Shown: positions 8,598 through 17,385, numbered from the stretch's first letter. The stretch is 64,000 bases of DNA from Mycolicibacterium grossiae (GCF_008329645.1 NZ_CP043474.1:5573924-5637923), one strand, 5' to 3'. Notes: generated by a model not told the origin, from the sequence alone. Program-made: numbers and translations.

Positions 8598-9280
8598 TCC
8601 GCGTGCTCATCGTCGAGGACGACGTCCTGATCGCCGAGGCGCACCTGACGTATCTGCAACGGCTGGAAGGGTTTTCGGCCGCCGGGGTGGTACACACCGC
8701 ACGGGATGCGATGCAGGCCGCCACCGCGGCGACCACCGGGGACGCGCCGATTGACCTGGTGTTGCTGGACATCGGACTGCCCGACGCCAGCGGGATCAGC
8801 CTGGCGTCGGCGTTGGCGGGCTTGCGTCCGGCGCCCGACATCATCGCGATCACCTCGGAGCGCGACCTCGAGATGGTGCGCGCCGCGGTGGCGCACGGGG
8901 CGCTGGCATATCTGCTGAAGCCGTTCACCTTCGCCGCTTTTCGCGACCGGCTGGAGCGCTACCAGCGCTACCGCACCGCGCTGCCGGCGGGCGTGGACGC
9001 CGCCAGCCAGGCGGAGGTGGACCGGGCGCTGGCCGAACTGCGGGTGGCGACGGACAAGTACGCGTCCCCGAAGGGCGCGGCACCGGCGACCCACGACGAG
9101 ATCGCCCGCGCGGTCCGGGACACCGATGACGGCCTGACCGCCGACGAGGTGGCCAGACGCGTGGGGGTGTCGCGGGTGACGGCGTGGCGGTACCTCGAGC
9201 GGTTGGCCGACGACGGCACCATCACGCGACTGACGGACTACGGCAAGGGCCGGCCGAAGACCCGCTACCAGTGGCGCTGA
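8594..9280 (+). CDS. CitB/DcuR-family response regulator
   Basis: The protein has 228 residues. The receiver domain spans about 1-120, with acidic residues in VEDD at 7-10, phospho-acceptor Asp59 in LLDIGLPD, and the conserved Lys in YLLKPF. A C-terminal helix-turn-helix appears as LTADEVARRVGVSRVTAWRYLERL, described here in parts: the recognition helix is around SRVTAWRYLE. Its GTG start overlaps the sensor gene stop, so the two are co-translated. It should bind DNA when phosphorylated by the upstream kinase and probably activates the divergent dctA. It ends five bases before a convergent gene. Confidence 0.92.
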   Translation: MIRVLIVEDDVLIAEAHLTYLQRLEGFSAAGVVHTARDAMQAATAATTGDAPIDLVLLDIGLPDASGISLASALAGLRPAPDIIAITSERDLEMVRAAVAHGALAYLLKPFTFAAFRDRLERYQRYRTALPAGVDAASQAEVDRALAELRVATDKYASPKGAAPATHDEIARAVRDTDDGLTADEVARRVGVSRVTAWRYLERLADDGTITRLTDYGKGRPKTRYQWR

Positions 9281-9284
9281 CCGG

Positions 9285-10319
9285 TCAGGCCGGGGCCAGC
9301 TCGCGCACCGTCGGCGCGGCGGCCGGGTTGGCGGCCATCATCGGCGCGTACACCATGGGGGCCGGCGCGGCAACGGCGAACGCGGTGACGGCGCCGTCGT
9401 AGTCGGCGACGTAGAGCCGGTGCAGTCCGACGGCCACGCAGGACGGCCGGGCGCCCACCGTGATGGTGTCGATGACGTCCAGAGTCGAGGTGCTGAGCAC
9501 CAGCACGCGGTCGTAGTCGACGACGTAGGCGCGGGTGCCGTCGACCGACAGGGCGAGCTGCGTCGGCAGCGTGGCGACCTCGGCGCTGGCCATGATGCGG
9601 CCGGCCACCAGGTCGACGACGTGCAGGACACCGCGATCGTTCAGGTCGGAGGTCAGCACGTAGGCGGTGCTGTCCAGGCCGATGGCCAGACCACGGATCG
9701 CCGCGCCGATCTCCACCGTCCGCTGCACGCGTCCGCTGTCGAGGTCGACGATGACGAGGCGGCTCCCGCGCGCGTCGGACGTGGCGGCATAGAGGCGGCG
9801 GCCCGCCGGGTCGACCTGCATGGCGTCGATCTGGACGTCCTCGCCCTTGGCGAGGAAGATGGTGCCGGTGCGGCCGGTGACCACGTCGATGACGGCGACG
9901 TCCACGCCACCGTCGGCGGCGCGACCCGCGAAGATGCGCTTGCCGTCGGGGCTCGTGGTCATCGCGGTCACGCTGTAGGACAGCGGGAACGACTTCGTGA
10001 CGGAGCCGTTGCGGGTGTCGAACACCGCGACCGCGTCGTAGGAGATGGACGCGACGCCGACGTAGGCGCGGTCGCCGGCCACGGCGAGCGCGAACGGCTC
10101 GCGTGCGCTCATCCCGCCGCGGACACTCAGGTCGCGAGCGTCGAGGACGGCCACCGAGTGATCGCCGTAGTTGGTGACGACCAGATTCGCGCCGTCGACC
10201 GCCATGTCGGCGATTGGTCCGTGTCCCACGGACGCAGTCGCCTGCGAGTCCGTCGTCTGCTGGCTCACCGTCGCCGTGGTGGCGGTCGCACCGTCAGCGC
10301 GCACGAAGCCATTAGCCAT
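9285..10319 (-). CDS. YVTN/YncE-type beta-propeller protein
   Basis: The protein of about 344 residues is built of seven or so repeats of the form (D/A)G..(A/V)YV....(D/H)..V.V.D. Examples are VTNYGDHSVAVLDARDLSV, VGVASISYDAVAVFDTRNG and YVVDYDRVLVLSTSTLDVI. The C-terminal Ala/Pro-rich tail is MVYAPMMAANPAAAPTVREL. No signal peptide is visible from the ATG at 10319, and the longer frame upstream is Arg-rich. A GGAGG lies eleven bases before this ATG, which is slightly long. Such propellers usually bind partners rather than catalyse. The binding partner is unknown. Confidence 0.78.
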   Translation of the reverse strand: MANGFVRADGATATTATVSQQTTDSQATASVGHGPIADMAVDGANLVVTNYGDHSVAVLDARDLSVRGGMSAREPFALAVAGDRAYVGVASISYDAVAVFDTRNGSVTKSFPLSYSVTAMTTSPDGKRIFAGRAADGGVDVAVIDVVTGRTGTIFLAKGEDVQIDAMQVDPAGRRLYAATSDARGSRLVIVDLDSGRVQRTVEIGAAIRGLAIGLDSTAYVLTSDLNDRGVLHVVDLVAGRIMASAEVATLPTQLALSVDGTRAYVVDYDRVLVLSTSTLDVIDTITVGARPSCVAVGLHRLYVADYDGAVTAFAVAAPAPMVYAPMMAANPAAAPTVRELAPA

Positions 10320-10799
10320 TCTGTGTGACACCTCCGCCGGCTTCGTCTGCGCCGGCCTAGATTTCGAGTCGGTCAACGCCCAACCTCGGGGCGGTCTTCG
10401 TCGAGTGTAGCGACGGAATCCGACGTTCCAAGGTGCCATGAGAGCCGCAGTGGCGCACGCGTTCGAAACCTCTCAGTACTCGCTTAGAAAACTCTTCGTT
10501 ATCGAGTTGTTATGTCGAGCCAGCAACGCGTCTTCACCGCTGTAACAGCGGTTTTCGGGTCAGCGCAACGGCAGTTCGCGGAGTGGCGAAGGCCACCCGT
10601 AACGCCGATTCTTAACCTTCGACGAGCAAGTGAGTGCTAGATCACAGGGCGACACGGCGCCCCGGGCACGAACTCCTGCGGCGTGATTGACGCATGTGAC
10701 AGAGGAGGTCCGCGGGGCTGCCCGTGATGGCCGGGCCGCGGGGCGAAGGGTTTGCCGGCCGCGCTTCGTTCACCGGACGTTCACCGCGAGAGTGGTGGC
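10320..10799. other. Intergenic region without a supportable gene
   Basis: This 480-base stretch is less GC-rich around 10460-10560 than its surroundings and should hold the promoter of the propeller gene. A small hairpin, ACCGCTG-TAA-CAGCGGT, occurs near 10540. No open frame here has coding character on either strand. Confidence 0.5.
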
Positions 10800-11573
10800 T
10801 CAACCGCGTTCGACGGTGTTGCCCGAGCCGGAGGTGGCGACTTCGGGATCGCCGTCGCGGAAGACGACGCGGTTGTCGAAACCCGACACGCTGATCGTCA
10901 CGCTGGCGTCGAGGTTCACCACGTTGTTCATGCCCGACACGTTCACCGCCGTGCACCGTCCCGTGATGGTGACGGTGTTCTCCACGCCGCTGATGCTGAC
11001 GAGGTTGTCGTCGCAGAGCACGACGTGCGCGTCCTCGATGCCCGAGACGGTGATGGTGCTGCCGGGGGGCGCCGTCCGCGCGGTCGGCGACGCGGGCGGC
11101 ATGGAGGGCAGCACGGACGGTGCGGTCCGACCCGGCGTTGGCGTCGTGCCGCCGCCGGGCGCGATCCGCTCATCCGGCGCCAGCGTCGCGCCGCCGCCGG
11201 CGATGTCCGGTCGCGGACCCGGTGCGGTCGGACCGTCGCGGCTCATCAGGAAGAAGGTGACGACCCCGGCGATCGTGACTGCCAGCACCGCGATGGCGAT
11301 GGGCACGACGACGGCGGCCCGGTTTCCGGACGTCGTGGAGGTGACGCCGCCCGGCTCGGGGTACGGCACCGTCGGCGGCGTCCAGGACGGGTAGCCGAGC
11401 GGCGGGTAATCGGGAGGCGGCGGGTAACCGGGTGGCGGCGGGTAGGAGCCGGCGTCGGGCGGCACGTAGGCGACGTCGGCGGCGCGCGTGGCGTCGATCT
11501 CGGACGCCCGAGCCATCTCGCTGAGGGGCTGTTCCAGCTGTCGGATCCGCGCCTCGGGATCGTCCTCGGTCAC
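10800..11573 (-). CDS. DUF3060-domain membrane protein
   Basis: The 257-residue protein starts with TEDDPEARIRQLEQPLSEMA, a common N-terminus of mycobacterial envelope proteins. A Pro/Tyr-rich tract of YPPPPGY units follows, then one membrane helix at about 85-108 (VVVPIAIAVLAVTIAGVVTF) and a Pro/Thr linker. The outer domain at about 170-257 repeats the motif (T/V)(I/V)(T/S)(V/I)SG(I/V/M/F).N.V, which is the DUF3060 right-handed beta-helix-like repeat. Two cysteines, in VLCDD and GRCTA, could pair. The layout (proline-rich inside, repeat domain outside) suggests a cell-surface or periplasmic role. The function is unknown. Confidence 0.85.
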   Translation of the reverse strand: MTEDDPEARIRQLEQPLSEMARASEIDATRAADVAYVPPDAGSYPPPPGYPPPPDYPPLGYPSWTPPTVPYPEPGGVTSTTSGNRAAVVVPIAIAVLAVTIAGVVTFFLMSRDGPTAPGPRPDIAGGGATLAPDERIAPGGGTTPTPGRTAPSVLPSMPPASPTARTAPPGSTITVSGIEDAHVVLCDDNLVSISGVENTVTITGRCTAVNVSGMNNVVNLDASVTISVSGFDNRVVFRDGDPEVATSGSGNTVERG

Positions 11574-11641
11574 GCCCGGAATCGTCCCACGGAACGGGTG
11601 TCCGGTCGGCCCAGTCGACGGGCGTGCATGGTTCGGCGGGC

Positions 11642-12415
11642 TCAGAGCACCTTCGACAGGAATTCCCGAAGCCGCGGGTGCTTCGGGTTGTCGAACACCT
11701 CGGCCGGGGTGTCGTCCTCGACGATGACGCCGTCGGCCATGAACAGCACGCGGGAGGCGACCTCCCGCGCGAAGCCCATCTCGTGGGTCACCACGACCAT
11801 CGTCATGCCGCCGTTGGCCAATTCGCGCAGCACCTCCAGCACGTCGCCGACCATCTCCGGGTCCAGCGCGCTGGTGGCCTCGTCGAACAGCATGATCGAC
11901 GGGTTCATGGCCAGCGCACGGGCGATGGCCACGCGCTGCTTCTGCCCGCCGGACAGCGTCGCCGGTTTCACGTGGGCCTTCTCGGCGAGGCCCACCTGCG
12001 CGAGCAACTCGAGCGCCCGCTTCTCCGCGGCGCCCTTGTCCATCTTCTTGGTCAGCAGCGGCGCCAGCGTGACGTTCTGCAGCACCGTCATGTGCGGGAA
12101 GAGGTTGAAGTGCTGGAACACCATGCCGATGTGCTGGCGCACCTCGTCGAGGTCCACCTTGGGGTCGGTGAGGTCGAAGTCGTCGACGATCACCCGGCCG
12201 CCGGAGATGTCCTCCAGCTTGTTGAGGCAGCGCAGGAACGTCGACTTGCCCGAGCCCGACGGGCCGATCACGCAGACCACCTCGCCGTGGGTGACCGTCG
12301 TGTCGATGCCGTCGAGCACCACCAGGTCACCGAAGGACTTCCGCAGTCCCTCGATGCGGATCTTGACGGTGCCCTCGGCCTCGGCGGCCGCGGCGTCCGG
12401 TACGAGCTGGTTCAT
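11642..12415 (-). CDS. Polar amino-acid ABC transporter ATP-binding protein (GlnQ-like)
   Basis: The 257-residue ATPase drives import with the fused binding protein-permease upstream. Walker A is GPSGSGKST at 51-59, the Q-loop lies in HIGMVFQHFNLFPHMTV, the signature is LSGGQKQRVAIARALA, Walker B is IMLFDEATSALDPE, and the switch histidine is in VVVTHEMGFAREVA. These motifs match the polar amino-acid uptake (PAAT) group closely. The ATG at 12415 overlaps the permease stop by ATGA and follows GGAGGAAGGGCG. The substrate is probably glutamine, glutamate or a related amino acid. Confidence 0.93.
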   Translation of the reverse strand: MNQLVPDAAAAEAEGTVKIRIEGLRKSFGDLVVLDGIDTTVTHGEVVCVIGPSGSGKSTFLRCLNKLEDISGGRVIVDDFDLTDPKVDLDEVRQHIGMVFQHFNLFPHMTVLQNVTLAPLLTKKMDKGAAEKRALELLAQVGLAEKAHVKPATLSGGQKQRVAIARALAMNPSIMLFDEATSALDPEMVGDVLEVLRELANGGMTMVVVTHEMGFAREVASRVLFMADGVIVEDDTPAEVFDNPKHPRLREFLSKVL

Positions 12416-13878
12416 TTCGCCCTTCCTCCCACGAGCCGGTGCTCGATCCTGTCCGACAGCTTGGTCAGCGCCATGATGACGACGAAGTACACGATGCCGA
12501 TGATCAGCCACATGGTGAACGACTGATAGTTGCGGGCGATGATCAGGCGGCCGGTCTGCGTCAGCTCGGCGATGCCGATCACCGACAGGATCGACGTGTC
12601 CTTCAGCGTGATGACGAATTGGTTGACGTACGACGGGATCATCGTGCGGATCGCCTGCGGCAGAATGACCTTGCGCATCGTCGGCAGGTAGCCGATGCCG
12701 AGGCTACGGGCCGCCTCCATCTGCCCCTTGTCGACCGATTGGATTCCGCCGCGCACGATCTCGGTCATGTACGCCCCGGCGTTGAGCGACAGCGTGATGA
12801 TGCCGGCGGTCAGCGCGGTCATTTGGAAGCCGAGCGCCGACGGGATGCCGAAGTAGATGAAGAACGCCTGCACCAGAAGCGGTGTGCCGCGGAAGACGTC
12901 GACGTAGGTGGTGCCGATCGCACGGAGCCAGATCGAGCGCGAGACGCGGAACAACCCGAAGACGATGCCGAGCACCAGTGCGATGGCGATCGAGACGACG
13001 GTCAGGATGAGCGTCATCTTCAGGCCCTGCATCAGGATGGGGAACGTGCTGGCGAGCAAGCCGAAGAACGAGTTGTCGGCGTCGTTGGCCGACTCGCCGA
13101 GATAGCTCTCGATGATCTCGTCGTAGCGGCCGGAGGACTTGAGGTTCTTCAGCCCCTCGTTGAACTGCTGCAGCAGCTGCGGGTTCTGGCCCTTGTTGAC
13201 CGCGAAGCCGTAGCTGGAGCCCTTCTCCTTGGGCGTCACCGTCTTGAACCCGTTGCCCTGCTGGATGCCGTAGTTCAGCACCGGATAGTCCTCGAAGATC
13301 GCGACCGAGTTACCGGTCTTCACCTCCTCGAACATCGATGCGGAATCGGCGAAGGACACCACCTCGAAGCCGTACTTCGCGCGGATCGATTCGGCGAATT
13401 CGGCCCCCTCGGTGCCGTTCTTGACCGCGACGCGCTTGCCCTTGAGGTCCTCGTAGCTCTTGATGTCGTCGTTGTCGTCCAACACCGCCATCTGCACGCC
13501 GGACTCGAAGTACGGGTCGGAGAAGTCGAACACCTTCTTGCGTTCGTCGGTGATCGACATGCCGGCGATGACGCCCGCGGCCTGGTTGGCCTGGACGGCC
13601 TGCAGCGCGGCGTCGAAGCCGAGCGGTTTGATGTCGACGGAGAAGTTCTGGTCCTTCGCGATGTCGCGGATCAGGTCCATGTCGATGCCGACGAGATTGC
13701 CGCTGCCGTCCTGGAATTCGAAGGGCGCGAACGTCGTGTCGGTGGCGATCACGTAGTTCTCGCCGTCGGCGCGCGCGTGCGGCGCGACCAGCGTCGCCAT
13801 GCCGAGTGCGCCCGCGACGAGTGCGATGACGGCGACCGCCACCCGTCGATGGTGCTGCCGTGCCCTGCCGGTTCGCAT
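12412..13878 (-). CDS. Fused amino-acid-binding protein and permease (GlnH-GlnP type)
   Basis: A 488-residue fusion. The N-terminal signal or anchor segment (about 12-38) ends near HARADGENY. A family 3 solute-binding domain follows at about 40-262, including ATDTTFAPFEFQD and AGMSITDERKKVFDFSDPY. The permease domain at about 270-480 has several helices and the coupling loop EAARSLGIGYLPTMRKVILPQ with PSYVNQFVITLKDTS. Such fusions bind the amino acid outside and pass it through a homodimeric channel. The gene is the first of a two-gene operon with the ATPase at 11642. The closest known class is glutamine/glutamate uptake; the ligand is not proven. Confidence 0.92.
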   Translation of the reverse strand: MRTGRARQHHRRVAVAVIALVAGALGMATLVAPHARADGENYVIATDTTFAPFEFQDGSGNLVGIDMDLIRDIAKDQNFSVDIKPLGFDAALQAVQANQAAGVIAGMSITDERKKVFDFSDPYFESGVQMAVLDDNDDIKSYEDLKGKRVAVKNGTEGAEFAESIRAKYGFEVVSFADSASMFEEVKTGNSVAIFEDYPVLNYGIQQGNGFKTVTPKEKGSSYGFAVNKGQNPQLLQQFNEGLKNLKSSGRYDEIIESYLGESANDADNSFFGLLASTFPILMQGLKMTLILTVVSIAIALVLGIVFGLFRVSRSIWLRAIGTTYVDVFRGTPLLVQAFFIYFGIPSALGFQMTALTAGIITLSLNAGAYMTEIVRGGIQSVDKGQMEAARSLGIGYLPTMRKVILPQAIRTMIPSYVNQFVITLKDTSILSVIGIAELTQTGRLIIARNYQSFTMWLIIGIVYFVVIMALTKLSDRIEHRLVGGRAK

Positions 13879-14097
13879 GCTCCGTCTCCTCGTCGCCGTG
13901 TGCGGACGTCACACGCTAGCCCGCGGCGGCGGCGCCTCGCGGACGTTTCGGTCGCCGGCGACCGGCGCGGCGCGGACCTGCGGTCGATCTCCACGGGATC
14001 TCCACACGGCCTTCATGCGCGGACACCGGGCTCCGGGACAGCATCGAAGCCGACGACGGGCCACGAGGATCCGTCGGATGGCGAGAAGGAGACGGAC

Positions 14098-14391
14098 GTG
14101 AAGACCACCATCATCACCACACTGGCGACGGGCGCGGCGGCCGCCGCTGCGCTGCTCGGCCCCGCCACACCGGCGCTGGCGGCCTCATCGGCGGAGTTGA
14201 CCATCGCGCAACTGGAGGCGCAGGGCTTCGAGGTGAAGACCAGCCGCATCGGCAGTGCGCCGATCGACCAATGCGAGGTGTCCTCGATCGGCAAGGGCCG
14301 CGAACAGAAGCGCCTTGAGCGCTTCGGCGACGACCTCATCGAGGTCGTCGTCAAGCGCACCATCGCGGTGACGCTCGACTGCTCGCGCTGA
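14098..14391 (+). CDS. Small secreted protein, paralogue C (97 aa)
   Basis: The signal peptide is ALLGPATPALAA-like and the mature part carries LEAQGFEVKTSRIGSAPIDQCEV and a terminal IAVTLDC. It therefore shares the two-cysteine pattern of the genes at 4761 and 5149. The GTG start follows AAGGAG by six bases. It is divergent from the ABC transporter operon and precedes the LLM oxidoreductase gene by 64 bases. The role is unknown. Confidence 0.88.
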   Translation: MKTTIITTLATGAAAAAALLGPATPALAASSAELTIAQLEAQGFEVKTSRIGSAPIDQCEVSSIGKGREQKRLERFGDDLIEVVVKRTIAVTLDCSR

Positions 14392-14455
14392 CGGGAATCA
14401 GCGGCGGCGTCGCGGCGTCGTAGGTGCGGGGGTCGAGCGAGCGAAGGAGTCGTGC

Positions 14456-15334
14456 ATGCGCGTAGGAGTGGTGTTCCCGCAGACGGAACTCGGCGGCGAT
14501 CCCGGGGCGGTCCGGGCCTACGGCGAACGGGTGGAGAGCCTCGGGTACGCCCACGTCCTGGTGTACGACCACGTCCTCGGCGCGGACGCGACGGCGCACG
14601 CCCCCTGGAACTGGCCGTACGACGTCCACACCACGTTCCACGAGCCATTCGTGCTGTTCGGGTTCCTGGCGGCGGTGACGCAGTCCGTCGAACTCGTCAC
14701 CGGCGTGATCATCCTCCCGCAAAGGCAGACCGCGCTGGTCGCCAAGCAGGCCGCCGAGGTGGACCTGCTGACCGGCGGCCGCCTGCGCCTCGGCGTCGGA
14801 GTCGGCTGGAACGCCGTCGAGTACGAAGCCTTGAACGAGGACTTCTCCAATCGCGGCGCGCGCTCGGTGGAACAGATCGAGGTGCTGCGCCGCCTGTGGA
14901 CCGAGCAGGTGGTGACCGTCGAGGGCGAGCACCACCACATCACCGCCGCGGGCATCGCACCGCTACCGGTGCAGCGTCCGATCCCGGTGTGGCTGGGAAC
15001 GGCGTCCGCGCCGGGCTACCGCCGGGTGGGACGCATCGCCGACGGGTGGTTTCCGATGGTCGAACCTGGGCCACGGCTCGACGAGGCCCGCACGATCGTG
15101 GACCGGGCGGCCACCGATGCAGGGCGCGACCCCGCGGCCATCGGCATGGAGGGCCGGGTGTCCTGGACCGGTGACGAGGACGCCGTGGCAGCCGAGCTGG
15201 CCGCGTGGGCGGAGGCCGGTGCGTCGCACGTGTCGGTGAACACCATGGGCGCCGGGTTGCGGACGGTGGATGAGCACCTCGAGGTGCTCGCCCGGGTGGC
15301 GACCCTGGTGCCCCATCCCCCGGTGAGCGGCTAG
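14456..15334 (+). CDS. LLM-class F420-dependent oxidoreductase
   Basis: The protein of 292 residues has the luciferase-like TIM-barrel fold. It starts with RVGVVFPQTELGGDPGAVR and includes SLGYAHVLVYDHVLG, the cofactor-region segments ELVTGVIILPQRQTALVAKQ and TGGRLRLGVGVGWNAVEYEAL, and a late MVEPGPRLDEARTIV segment. Mycobacterial members of this class generally use coenzyme F420 rather than FMN. The ATG follows GAAGGAG at seven bases. Its stop codon overlaps the convergent amidase stop in a shared CTAG. The substrate is unknown. Confidence 0.9.
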   Translation: MRVGVVFPQTELGGDPGAVRAYGERVESLGYAHVLVYDHVLGADATAHAPWNWPYDVHTTFHEPFVLFGFLAAVTQSVELVTGVIILPQRQTALVAKQAAEVDLLTGGRLRLGVGVGWNAVEYEALNEDFSNRGARSVEQIEVLRRLWTEQVVTVEGEHHHITAAGIAPLPVQRPIPVWLGTASAPGYRRVGRIADGWFPMVEPGPRLDEARTIVDRAATDAGRDPAAIGMEGRVSWTGDEDAVAAELAAWAEAGASHVSVNTMGAGLRTVDEHLEVLARVATLVPHPPVSG

Positions 15335-16176
15335 CCGACGAGGCGCAGGCGCAGCGCCGCCGCCGTGGCGGGACCGACGACGCCGTCGACCGTCAGACCC
15401 GTTGTGCGACGCTGGAACTCGCGCACGGCCGCCTCGGTCGCGGCGCCATAGACGCCGTCGATGGCGAGGTCGCCGGCGTAGGCACGGTAGGCAGCCCGCA
15501 GACGTCGCTGCAGTTCGGCGACCTGAGCGCCGACGACGCCGCGGTAGAGGAGCACGTCGGCATACTCGCCGACCGGAACCGGCGGTCGCGGGGTGGACGT
15601 CGAGTCGGTGAGCGTCCCGATCCGCGCCTGCACGTCGGCACGCAGCAGGTCCATGTCGATGGCACCCGGATCCCACTTGCCCTGTGCGCGACCGGCGTAC
15701 TCCTTGTGGCCGATCGTCCGCGCCGAGTTCTGACCCAGCCGGCGGTTGATCGCCGCACAGCAGCGGACCAGCGCGTCGTACTGGGCGTCCGGCCAATTCG
15801 TGCGATGCGGCGCCGTCGGGCTGGTGCCGCTGTTGGCGCATTCGATGCCGACGGTGTGCCAATTGCCCGTGTTCGTCGCCAGCCAGGGGTACGTCCCGAC
15901 CCCGGCGTGCCAGGCCACGCCGGCAGCGACCAGCGTGACGGTGCCGTCCGGCGCGACGTGCAGCTGTGACAGCGGCCCGGCGAGGTCGGGCCGACCGTCG
16001 GCGATCGATGCCGCCGTCGCCTGCGCCGAGCCGGTGTGGTGCACCATGACGCCGCGGACGTCGCGGAAGTCACCGTGGCCGCGGGTCCGCCAGCCGGGGT
16101 GTTCGACCAACCGGACGTTCTCGGCGCGTAGGACGTCGGGCAACCACACCGGATCGCCGGTCCACACCCGAGGCAC
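15331..16176 (-). CDS. N-acetylmuramoyl-L-alanine amidase with peptidoglycan-binding domain
   Basis: The protein has 281 residues. An amidase_2/PGRP-type domain spans about 35-185. A zinc ligand, probably His46, lies in GVMVHHTGS, and the later ligands are in TIGHKEYAGRAQGKWDPG. A Pro-rich linker follows (TPRPPVPVGEY), then a C-terminal PG_binding_1 domain at about 205-280 with VAELQRRLRAAY and GVYGAATEAAVREFQRR. It cleaves the amide bond between muramic acid and the stem peptide. No signal peptide is seen, as in phage endolysins and in many mycobacterial amidases of this type. A prophage origin is possible, but no other phage gene is nearby. Confidence 0.9.
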   Translation of the reverse strand: MPRVWTGDPVWLPDVLRAENVRLVEHPGWRTRGHGDFRDVRGVMVHHTGSAQATAASIADGRPDLAGPLSQLHVAPDGTVTLVAAGVAWHAGVGTYPWLATNTGNWHTVGIECANSGTSPTAPHRTNWPDAQYDALVRCCAAINRRLGQNSARTIGHKEYAGRAQGKWDPGAIDMDLLRADVQARIGTLTDSTSTPRPPVPVGEYADVLLYRGVVGAQVAELQRRLRAAYRAYAGDLAIDGVYGAATEAAVREFQRRTTGLTVDGVVGPATAAALRLRLVG

Positions 16177-16224
16177 CGGCGCGTCCTTTCGAGTCGATGC
16201 CGAGCGCGCCGCGGCGCGCGGCCC

Positions 16225-16875
16225 TCAGAGCTTGCCGACGACGAACGTGGCGGCCTGCCACGTCTGACCCGAGGGGGCGTAGGCCATGTGGGCGAGCGGG
16301 TTGAAGCCGCCCTCCCAGCAGATCGGGTCGGTCGGGATGCACACGTCGAGGTACCGGTCGGCGTACCGTCCGCCGACGGACGGCGACAGACCCGCGTCCA
16401 ACGACCTCGCGTACGCCGTCTTGGGACGGCCGAAGTCGACGACGGCGGCGACGTGGTCGGCGACCTTCGGCGGCATGTCGGTGGTGGCGATGTCCATGAC
16501 CGCTGCGCCCTGCGAGTAGCCGCCCAGCACGATGCGGGTGCCGGGGCAGGTGGCGGCCATGGATTCGATGTGACCGCGTGCGTCGCCGACGCCGGCCGCG
16601 ATGCTCGCGTTGAAGTCGTTGTTCGCCGGATAGTTCACGGCGTAGTCGCCGACCGACCGCGCGCCCGCCTGCTGCCGGATGGAGTCGACGAAGGACTGGC
16701 CGACGCCTCCGAGGCCCGGGGGTTCGTCGGTACCGCGGGCGAACACGACGTCGACGTCCGGACACTCGGCAGCCGCGGCGGGCGGCGCGAGCGCCACCAC
16801 GGCGGGCACGGCGAACACCGCTGCGGAGGCGACCACCATGGGGCGCCAGGCCTGGCGCATCTTCGTCTGCTTCAT
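16225..16875 (-). CDS. Secreted cutinase-family serine hydrolase
   Basis: The protein has 216 residues. The signal peptide at about 1-36 ends in PPAAAA. The mature fold has Cys38, the VVFARGTDEPPG strand, the nucleophile Ser121 in GGYSQGAAVMD, and the acid Asp183 between Cys179 and Cys186 (VCIPTDPIC). The catalytic histidine is probably His196 in PLAHMAY. These residues match the cutinase / culture-filtrate-protein 21 family, whose mycobacterial members are esterases or lipases acting outside the cell. The start at 16875 is only two bases from a palindromic element, so a near-leaderless transcript is likely. Met6 at 16860 is an alternative start. Confidence 0.92.
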   Translation of the reverse strand: MKQTKMRQAWRPMVVASAAVFAVPAVVALAPPAAAAECPDVDVVFARGTDEPPGLGGVGQSFVDSIRQQAGARSVGDYAVNYPANNDFNASIAAGVGDARGHIESMAATCPGTRIVLGGYSQGAAVMDIATTDMPPKVADHVAAVVDFGRPKTAYARSLDAGLSPSVGGRYADRYLDVCIPTDPICWEGGFNPLAHMAYAPSGQTWQAATFVVGKL

Positions 16876-16877
16876 AG

Positions 16878-16896
16878 CGTCTACATCGTATAGACG
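16878..16896. promoter_or_regulatory. Palindromic element at the cutinase start
   Basis: CGTCTA, seven bases, TAGACG forms an inverted repeat directly before the cutinase ATG. On the minus strand it contains TACGAT, a possible -10 hexamer whose transcript would begin within a few bases of the start codon. It may be an operator that overlaps the promoter. Confidence 0.4.
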
Positions 16897-17345
16897 GCGC
16901 CGGATGTGACACGTCGCTGCGCGCGGCGGACGCATCGATGCCGGTCGGACCGAGCGCGCGCCGAGCATCAACCGCATCCGCGCCCTGGGCAGTTTGCTAC
17001 TGGCAACGTCGAGCTAATTCACGCGAACGACAGATACGGACGCGACGCCATTCCCAGCGCAGGGCCGTGGCGAAAACTTGAGCAAATGAAATATCCGCAC
17101 CGTGAACGAATACCTTTTCGCGAAGCGTCGGCGAGACCACGGATCTAGGCGGGCCGGACACGACGCGGCCTGATCATCGATCCAGCCTTCCACCGCAGCG
17201 TGCAGCACCCTGGGGTGCATCGATGCCAGGACGGCGTCACCGCAGGTCCCGCAGGGTCCGAACGCCGGCCGCGCTTACCGACCGCACCCCATCCGCCGGG
17301 CGGCCGGATCGTTGACGCGCGCGTCGATCATCCGCAAATGGATCG
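16897..17345. other. Intergenic region without a supportable gene
   Basis: About 450 bases between the divergent cutinase and repeat-protein genes. It is locally AT-richer (17025-17130). Short frames on both strands lack ribosome sites and coding character, so I see no gene in it. Confidence 0.5.
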
Positions 17346-17385
17346 TTAGCTGCCAGCTAAAAACAAACCTTCGAAATTTTTTCGA
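17346..17385. promoter_or_regulatory. Two tandem palindromes upstream of the repeat-protein gene
   Basis: TTAGCTG-C-CAGCTAA at 17346-17360 and TCGAAA-TTT-TTTCGA at 17371-17385 are both perfect inverted repeats. They start 25 bases apart, in an AT-rich stretch 78-117 bases before the ATG at 17463. They look like operator or promoter elements of that gene. Confidence 0.5.

Noticed and set aside
10540..10556. ACCGCTG-TAA-CAGCGGT hairpin
   Set aside because: Too far from both flanking genes to be their terminator; noted only within the intergenic entry.
13879..14097. Search for a riboswitch before the ABC operon and kdp operon
   Set aside because: No conserved aptamer pattern is visible; the leaders are short and GC-rich.
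12439..14391. 650-codon plus-strand frame opposite the ABC transporter
   Set aside because: Only its last 97 codons, from GTG 14098, look real; the rest is a shadow of the fused permease gene.
16204..16219. GCGCGCCGCGGCGCGC palindrome between cutinase and amidase genes
   Set aside because: Both genes run in the same direction and no T run follows, so a terminator is not supported; the palindrome may be chance in GC-rich DNA.
16906..17148. 80-codon plus-strand frame upstream of the repeat-protein gene
   Set aside because: Arg-rich composition, no ribosome site, and low conservation expected.
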